The notes under the pieces are model-generated. The model worked only from the letters and a program-made list of their open reading frames with translations. It did no database searches and had not been told where the DNA came from. The translations under genes were made by a program, and so were the position numbers. Shown piece by piece: positions 59,320-64,000 of a DNA stretch of 64,000 nucleotides. The stretch spans positions 147,618 through 211,617 of the forward strand of contig NZ_BAHE01000015.1 in NCBI RefSeq assembly GCF_000298235.1, written 5' to 3'. Each line of letters opens with the position of its first letter. Position 1 is the first letter of the stretch. The DNA is from Gordonia namibiensis NBRC 108229. GTDB taxonomy: Bacteria; Actinomycetota; Actinomycetes; Mycobacteriales; Mycobacteriaceae.

Positions 59320-60690
59320 ATGTCGCTGACGACCGACTCGCGGACATCGAGGATCGATGCTGCGGAACTCGGCCTCGACGGGGCGGCCGGTCTGATCGCT
59401 CCGGCGGCACCGCTCACCGAGACGGTGGCCGCCCGGATCTCGGCGGCCTGGGCCGGTTCCGGCGAGTTCGGCGACCATGTCGTCTACGAGCGCAGCCGTC
59501 GATGGACCTTCGCCGCGGGCGTCCGCGTGCGAGTCGTCGTCACCCGCCGCGAGGTCATCGTCGACGACCAGGGTCGCCGGACGACCATCGCATGGCAGGG
59601 CGATCCGGCCGACGCGCTGGCCGCGGCGACGGAGTCGCTGTCGGTCGTCGATTGGCGTCTATACGGGTGGGTCGGTTTCGATTTCTGTGCGCCGTACCAC
59701 GGCATCCTCGAACGAGTTCCCGACGACACGGTGCTCGCGCATCTGATCGTTCCCGAGTTCGAGGCCTTCGTCGACGCGGACGGGGTGGACACCGGCACCG
59801 CCGACCCGGAGCGATCTCGTCGTCTTCTCGAGATCGCGGCCACCGCAGGCGATCCCGGGACATCGCGCCCCGTCGACGTGCGGGTCGACACCGAGGACTA
59901 CCGCGGCCGCGTCGCCGCCGCCGTCTCCGAGATCGCGGCCGGTCGCTATCAGAAGGTCATCCTCTCACGCGCAGTTGACGTCCCCTTCGCGGTCGACATC
60001 CCTGCCACCTACGCCCGCGGTCGGGCCGACAACACCCCGGCCCGCTCCTACCTGCTGTCGCTCGGCGACCTCTCGGCTGCCGGATTCAGCCCCGAACTCG
60101 TGGTCGCGGTGCACGCCGACCGCACCGTCGTGACCGAACCCCTGGCCGGGACAAGGGCTTTCGGAGTCTCGGCCGATCACGATGCGGCCGCTCGGGCCGA
60201 ACTCCTCGGCGACGCCAAGGAAGTCGCCGAACATGCGATGTCGGTGCGCGCGTGCTACGACGAGATCGCCTCGATCTCCGCCGCCGAGACGACCGCGGTC
60301 AGCACCTTCATGGAGGTACGCGAGCGCGGCAGCGTCCAGCACCTGGCCTCGACGGTGAAGGGCACCCTCGCCGAGGGTGAATCACCCTGGCGTGCACTCG
60401 AAGTCGTCTTCCCGTCGATCACCGCTTCGGGAGTTCCCAAGACCGCGGCCGTCGACGCCATCGACCGCCTCGAGTCCCGGCGGCGCGGGCCGTACTCCGG
60501 TGCGGTCCTCGTCGCGTCGTCGTCGGGTGAACTCGAGGCGACGCTCGCCCTGCGCACCGTCTTCTCGTCCGGGGGCAAGGCGTGGCTGCGGGCCGGCGCC
60601 GGCATCGTCGCGCAGTCGACGCCGGAACGCGAGTTCGAGGAGACCTGCGAGAAGCTGGGCAGCGTCGCCCCGTACGTCATCCCACGCTGA
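59320..60690 (+). CDS. mbtI: Salicylate synthase
   Basis: The 456-residue chorismate-utilising enzyme converts chorismate to salicylate through isochorismate. The pattern closely follows mycobacterial MbtI as I recall it: YQKVILSRAVDVPFAVD, NTPARSYLL, ITEPLAGTRA-type VTEPLAGTRAFG, ERGSVQHLASTV, ASGVPKTAAV and EREFEETCEKLG at the end. ATG with GGAGGACAAGG upstream. First gene of a four- or five-gene unit: mbtI, ACP, acyl-CoA dehydrogenase, acyltransferase. Confidence 0.9.
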   Translation: MSLTTDSRTSRIDAAELGLDGAAGLIAPAAPLTETVAARISAAWAGSGEFGDHVVYERSRRWTFAAGVRVRVVVTRREVIVDDQGRRTTIAWQGDPADALAAATESLSVVDWRLYGWVGFDFCAPYHGILERVPDDTVLAHLIVPEFEAFVDADGVDTGTADPERSRRLLEIAATAGDPGTSRPVDVRVDTEDYRGRVAAAVSEIAAGRYQKVILSRAVDVPFAVDIPATYARGRADNTPARSYLLSLGDLSAAGFSPELVVAVHADRTVVTEPLAGTRAFGVSADHDAAARAELLGDAKEVAEHAMSVRACYDEIASISAAETTAVSTFMEVRERGSVQHLASTVKGTLAEGESPWRALEVVFPSITASGVPKTAAVDAIDRLESRRRGPYSGAVLVASSSGELEATLALRTVFSSGGKAWLRAGAGIVAQSTPEREFEETCEKLGSVAPYVIPR

Positions 60691-60737
60691 CCGGCCGTTA
60701 CGTTCGAAGCACCACCTATTCCACCAGGAGTCATCAC

Positions 60738-60986
60738 ATGTCCGACCACATCACCGAAGCGCTGCACGGCATCCTCACCGAGGACCTCGACCTCGCGCTC
60801 GGCGACGTCACCCGCGACTCGCGACTCATCGACGACCTGGGCCTCGACTCGGTGGCATTCGCCATCGGCGTCGTCGCGATCGAAGAGCGTCTGGGTGTGA
60901 AGCTCTCCGAACGCGAGCTCTTCGAGTCCAAGACGGTCGGCGATCTCGAGGACCTGATCCGCGCGAAGGCCGGGACGCCGGCCTGA
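60738..60986 (+). CDS. Acyl carrier protein (MbtL-like)
   Basis: The 82-residue four-helix ACP carries the phosphopantetheine serine in [10 protein letters not shown]. In mycobactin loci an ACP (MbtL) holds the fatty acyl tail while a dehydrogenase (MbtN) introduces a double bond; the gene order ACP then dehydrogenase is the same here. ATG 60738 with CAGGAG upstream. Confidence 0.82.
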   Translation: MSDHITEALHGILTEDLDLALGDVTRDSRLIDDLGLDSVAFAIGVVAIEERLGVKLSERELFESKTVGDLEDLIRAKAGTPA

Positions 60987-61020
60987 GCCGGACGAGATGC
61001 GAGTCGGGGGAGAGGTGAGC

Positions 61021-62181
61021 GTGGACACCGGAGTGCAGACGTACGCAGAACTGCTCGACGAGGCGTTCGACGAGAAGGTCGCCGCGTGGACGGCCCAGGC
61101 CGAGAGCGATCACCGATTCCCGCGGCCACTGCTCGAACACCTCGGTGAGGCCGGGGTTTTCGCCCGCAAGTGGGAAGACCGCAAGCTCACCGACCTCCAC
61201 GACCACTTCGCTCTCGGCCGTCATCTCGGCTCGCTGGGCTCGGCCGCGATCGGTGTCGGTGTCAGCCTGCACGATTCGGCCATCGCCATCCTCCGCCGTT
61301 TCGGGCGGAACGACTTCCTGAAGGACCTGGCGCAGCGGGCGATGACCACCGACGCCGTCCTGTGCATCGGTGCGTCCGAGGAACAGGGCGGTTCGGATCT
61401 GCAGAACTCGGAGACGCGAATCTTCGCCGAGGACGGCGGCTACCGGGTTGTCGGCGCCAAGAAGTTCGTCTCGCTCTCACCGATCGCCGACCACATGTTC
61501 GTCGTGTGTCGCGGTGTCGAGGACGGCCCCGACACCGGTGGCAACGTCGCGCTGGCCGCCGTGCCGATCGACAAGGTCCGCGTCGGTGCGCCCTACGAGA
61601 AGCTGGGCGCCGGACCGCTCGACACCGCGCCGGTCACCATCGACACCTGGATCCCCGAGGAGGCGCTGATCGCCCGGCCCGGAACGGGGCTGGCGGTCAT
61701 CAGCTGGGGGCTTGCGCACGAACGCTATTCGGTCGCCGCGCAGATCGCGGCCGCGTGCGAGGTGATGCTCGGCGTGACGCTCGCCCGCATGATGGAACGC
61801 ACGCAGTTCGGCAAGAGACTCTACGACCATCAGGCGCTTCGTCTGCGGCTCGCGGATCTGCAGGCCCGCGTCGACGTGCTGAGCTACTCGCTCGACGGCG
61901 TCGCTGCCGGAGGAAAGATCAACCTGCGCACCGCCGCCGCGCTCAAGGCGACCGCGGCCAACCTCGGTGAGGAGGTCGCCTCGGAGTGCCTGCACATCTT
62001 CGGCGGGATCGGTTATCTCGAGACCGAGACGCCGATCGGACGCTGGTGGCGCGACATGAAGCTCGCTCGCGTCGGGGGCGGCACCGACGAGGTGTTGTGG
62101 GAACTGGTCGCGGCGGCCATGAAACCCGATACCGAGCGTTACCACCAGTTCTTTTCCCATTCCCTCAACCAGGCGCCCTGA
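61021..62181 (+). CDS. Acyl-CoA/acyl-ACP dehydrogenase (MbtN-like)
   Basis: The 386-residue FAD enzyme of the acyl-CoA dehydrogenase fold has [41 protein letters not shown] and [31 protein letters not shown]. The Glu of the usual YEGT motif is Gly here; Glu234 in HERYS is the probable base, as in isovaleryl- and long-chain-type enzymes. By position it probably desaturates the ACP-bound siderophore tail. GTG 61021 has GGGGGAG 8 bp upstream; ATG 60997 is in frame. Confidence 0.8.
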   Translation: MDTGVQTYAELLDEAFDEKVAAWTAQAESDHRFPRPLLEHLGEAGVFARKWEDRKLTDLHDHFALGRHLGSLGSAAIGVGVSLHDSAIAILRRFGRNDFLKDLAQRAMTTDAVLCIGASEEQGGSDLQNSETRIFAEDGGYRVVGAKKFVSLSPIADHMFVVCRGVEDGPDTGGNVALAAVPIDKVRVGAPYEKLGAGPLDTAPVTIDTWIPEEALIARPGTGLAVISWGLAHERYSVAAQIAAACEVMLGVTLARMMERTQFGKRLYDHQALRLRLADLQARVDVLSYSLDGVAAGGKINLRTAAALKATAANLGEEVASECLHIFGGIGYLETETPIGRWWRDMKLARVGGGTDEVLWELVAAAMKPDTERYHQFFSHSLNQAP

Positions 62182-62205
62182 GCGTCCCTCATCCAGGCGG
62201 TCATC

Positions 62206-63510
62206 ATGAACAGCCCAGTCACCACTCCGGCCGACGCTCGTGTCACCGAACTCGCACCGCCGGATCACACCTATCTGCACATGGACACCGACAGTCGGCC
62301 CATGCACTGGTCGATGATCCTCCAACTCGACACCGACGGAACGCTTCTCGGCCTCGATGAAGTACGTGCCCGGGTGCGGGATCGGGGGCGGTTGTTCGAG
62401 ATCTTCCGGCTGGGCGTGAAGAACGGCCGGTGGCGCAAGCCCGAGGTGGTGCTCGCCGACGAGAACTGGGATGCCGGCGAACATGTCTCGGAGCTCGGAT
62501 TCACCGACCGTGAGCATCTGCAGCGCCGCGTCTCCAAGCTCCTCGAGACGCCGCTGCCTCGGCCGCGCCCGTTCTGGGACATCACGCTCTTCACCCCCTC
62601 CGCCGGCGCCGAGGGGGTCGGTCAGTGGGTGCTGCTGCGCGTGCACCACAGCATCTCCGACGGCATCGCCGGCGCGGCCTTCGCAGCACTGCTCGCCGAC
62701 GGTGAACCCGAGGACCTCGCCGAGTTCGAGCGCTTCGCCACCAGCCCGCGGTTCCACATCAGCGGTATCGACCCGGAGAAGCTGGGGGAGGCCAAGTCGG
62801 CGTTCAACGACCAGCATGCGGCCGGCGGCGGCAAGAAGCGCGCCTGGCCGAGTCTGACGAAGTCGGGGCGTCGTGAACACGCACTCTTCAGTACGTCCAC
62901 CCGCGCGCTGCGCAAGGCGGCCAAGGCCAACGACTCCAGCGTGCACGAGTTCGTGCTCGGGGCCATCGGACGCGCGCTCAGCATCGACCCGCCTGCGGCA
63001 CCGCAGGCCGAGGTCCTCCGCGTGACCCTGCCGGTGACCCTCGATCCCGAGTTCCGGCACACCGGCAACGCGGTCTCGGTGGCGCTGCTCAACCTGCCCG
63101 GCAACGAGACGAACCTGTCGCAGCAGATCGGCCGGGCGCGCAGCGAGCTGACGACCATCGCCGAGCGTCGGCCGGAGCTCTACCTCGCCGCGGCCGACGA
63201 CCTGCCGCGGGCGCCGCTCTGGGGCCTGCAGCGGGCGATTGTGAACGCCTCGATGAGCCACATGCACCCGGACATCCACATCGGGATCAACCCGGGCTTC
63301 TCCCGGGTGCGGTCGGTCCTCGGTAAATCCATCGTGAGCCTGACGCCGCTGTCGCCGCTGGCCGGCTACTCCTTCTCGGTGACCGTTTTGATCCTCGGCA
63401 ACACGACGACCTTCGGCATAGTGACCGACGCCCAGGCGCTTCCCGGGTACGCGCAGAAGTTCGTGGAGACGTTCGACAAGGTCCTCACCGAGGCCCTACC
63501 GTCAGCATGA
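62206..63510 (+). CDS. WS/DGAT-type acyltransferase in the siderophore locus
   Basis: The 434-residue condensation-fold acyltransferase has the HHxxxDG motif in VHHSISDGIAG and the family's MHWSMILQLD, RPRPFWDI and LLNLPGNE segments. Such enzymes join fatty acyl groups to alcohols or amines. Downstream of an ACP and a dehydrogenase it could load or transfer the siderophore lipid tail, a job done by the GNAT enzyme MbtK in mycobacteria. That role is inference; a storage-lipid enzyme is the alternative. Confidence 0.75.
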   Translation: MNSPVTTPADARVTELAPPDHTYLHMDTDSRPMHWSMILQLDTDGTLLGLDEVRARVRDRGRLFEIFRLGVKNGRWRKPEVVLADENWDAGEHVSELGFTDREHLQRRVSKLLETPLPRPRPFWDITLFTPSAGAEGVGQWVLLRVHHSISDGIAGAAFAALLADGEPEDLAEFERFATSPRFHISGIDPEKLGEAKSAFNDQHAAGGGKKRAWPSLTKSGRREHALFSTSTRALRKAAKANDSSVHEFVLGAIGRALSIDPPAAPQAEVLRVTLPVTLDPEFRHTGNAVSVALLNLPGNETNLSQQIGRARSELTTIAERRPELYLAAADDLPRAPLWGLQRAIVNASMSHMHPDIHIGINPGFSRVRSVLGKSIVSLTPLSPLAGYSFSVTVLILGNTTTFGIVTDAQALPGYAQKFVETFDKVLTEALPSA

Positions 63511-63518
63511 AGACGAGG

Positions 63519-63537
63519 CGAGCTTAGGCTTGCCTAG
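63519..63537. promoter_or_regulatory. IdeR/DtxR-type iron box C
   Basis: CGAGCTTAGGCTTGCCTAG matches the IdeR consensus at 13 of 19 positions, just after the acyltransferase stop and about 100 bp upstream of the next gene. Confidence 0.6.
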
Positions 63538-63635
63538 GAATTCGTTCCCCACGGGGAACGATCAGCACGTGGATACGCGCATCCAGGCGTTCCTCGGCAC
63601 AAGTGAACGACACAGCAGAAAACACGGAGAGCACC

Positions 63636-64000
63636 ATGCAGAACGATGTCGGCTACCAGGACCCGGCCTACGTGGATGAGACCCACGAACCGGAAACGGG
63701 CCCGGAGAAGCGCTCGGGTGGGATCAACATCCCGACCGTGCTGGCATCGGCAGGTGTTGCGGCGGTGATCTCGGCGATCATCGTGACGATCGGTGTGGTC
63801 GGTCTGATGGTCGGCGACCGCAACGACTCGGCGAACGCGGCCCAGCCGACCGTCGTGAACCTCGGTTCTGCGCAGACTCCGCAACAGCAGCAGGGCCTGG
63901 TGGGTCCGGCCGCCAACCAGCCGCCGGCCGCCGCACCCGGTGAGCCCGCCCCGGCCGTGGCGCCCGCACCCGCGGCCACCGAGAACGTGCCGGAGAGCGG
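63636..64000 (+). CDS. Single-pass membrane protein, 5' part only (runs off the window)
   Basis: At least 121 residues are visible, open to the last base. An acidic N-terminus (QDPAYVDETHEPETGPEK) is followed by one transmembrane helix at about 32-59 (PTVLASAGVAAVISAIIVTI) and then a Gln/Pro/Ala-rich exported region. No domain is recognised. Iron box C upstream suggests iron-regulated expression with the siderophore genes. A role in export or uptake is a guess. ATG 63636 is preceded by CGGAGAG. Confidence 0.65.
   Translation, partial: MQNDVGYQDPAYVDETHEPETGPEKRSGGINIPTVLASAGVAAVISAIIVTIGVVGLMVGDRNDSANAAQPTVVNLGSAQTPQQQQGLVGPAANQPPAAAPGEPAPAVAPAPAATENVPES

Overview
The window is high-GC actinobacterial DNA. 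Gene content points to the Mycobacteriales, most likely Gordonia or a close relative. The indicators are a PE-PPE-type secreted hydrolase, a salicylate-based (mycobactin-like) siderophore locus with IdeR-type iron boxes, ergothioneine genes egtB/egtD, a 13E12/DUF222 HNH protein behind a LexA-type box, a mycobacterial-style oppBCDA order and GTG/TTG starts. The genus is inference; the family-level assignment is firmer. The first and last genes are cut by the window edges. No gene-free stretch exceeds about 300 bases.

Layout. 1-3807: end of a surface protein with a GGGDN repeat tail, a PE-PPE hydrolase, tRNA-Thr(CGT), a secreted lipase and an ASCH-like protein. 4028-10575: the most unusual region. 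It holds a one-helix membrane protein, a secreted glycine-zipper protein with a conserved ~90-residue C-terminal domain, five tandem paralogues of an unrecognised ~160-residue secreted protein, two headless copies of the C-terminal domain lying between them, and a MinD/ParA-like protein whose P-loop lysines are missing. 10681-12097: two tandem pterin-dehydratase/VOC fusions. 12100-19214: a phosphonate uptake and catabolism operon (PhnF-like regulator with two operators, PhnX-like hydrolase, phnD, phnC, fused phnE, dehydrogenase, FAD oxidoreductase). 19259-27726: malic enzyme, GntR regulator with MFS transporter, a large GT-C-like membrane protein, the 13E12 HNH protein and an MBL-fold protein. 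27731-38081: envelope sugar genes (galE, rmlB/rmlA/rmlC, two GT2 enzymes, DUF2304, a flippase) with an M1 peptidase and an SDR/TetR pair. 38301-45036: DoxX, TPR, DUF5709, HTH-ClpN, egtB-egtD, a luciferase-like monooxygenase and a PLDc_N/SHOCT protein. 45084-50785: oppBCDA peptide importer. 50973-53597: thiC-thiD behind a TPP riboswitch. 53787-57410: GNAT, aldehyde dehydrogenase, PucR regulator. 57496-64000: siderophore locus (mbtA and mbtI divergent, acyl carrier protein, acyl-CoA dehydrogenase, WS/DGAT-like acyltransferase, membrane protein).

How the genes work together. The phosphonate operon pairs an importer with intracellular enzymes under a regulator that probably responds to substrate. 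The siderophore genes make and activate salicylate and carry the ACP/dehydrogenase pair that desaturates a mycobactin acyl tail, all under likely iron control. The rml, GT2, DUF2304 and flippase genes look like part of a cell-surface glycan pathway. A recurring signal outside genes is a dispersed imperfect inverted repeat. Its three full copies all lie between convergent genes, and its half-sites supply the stop codons of at least three genes.
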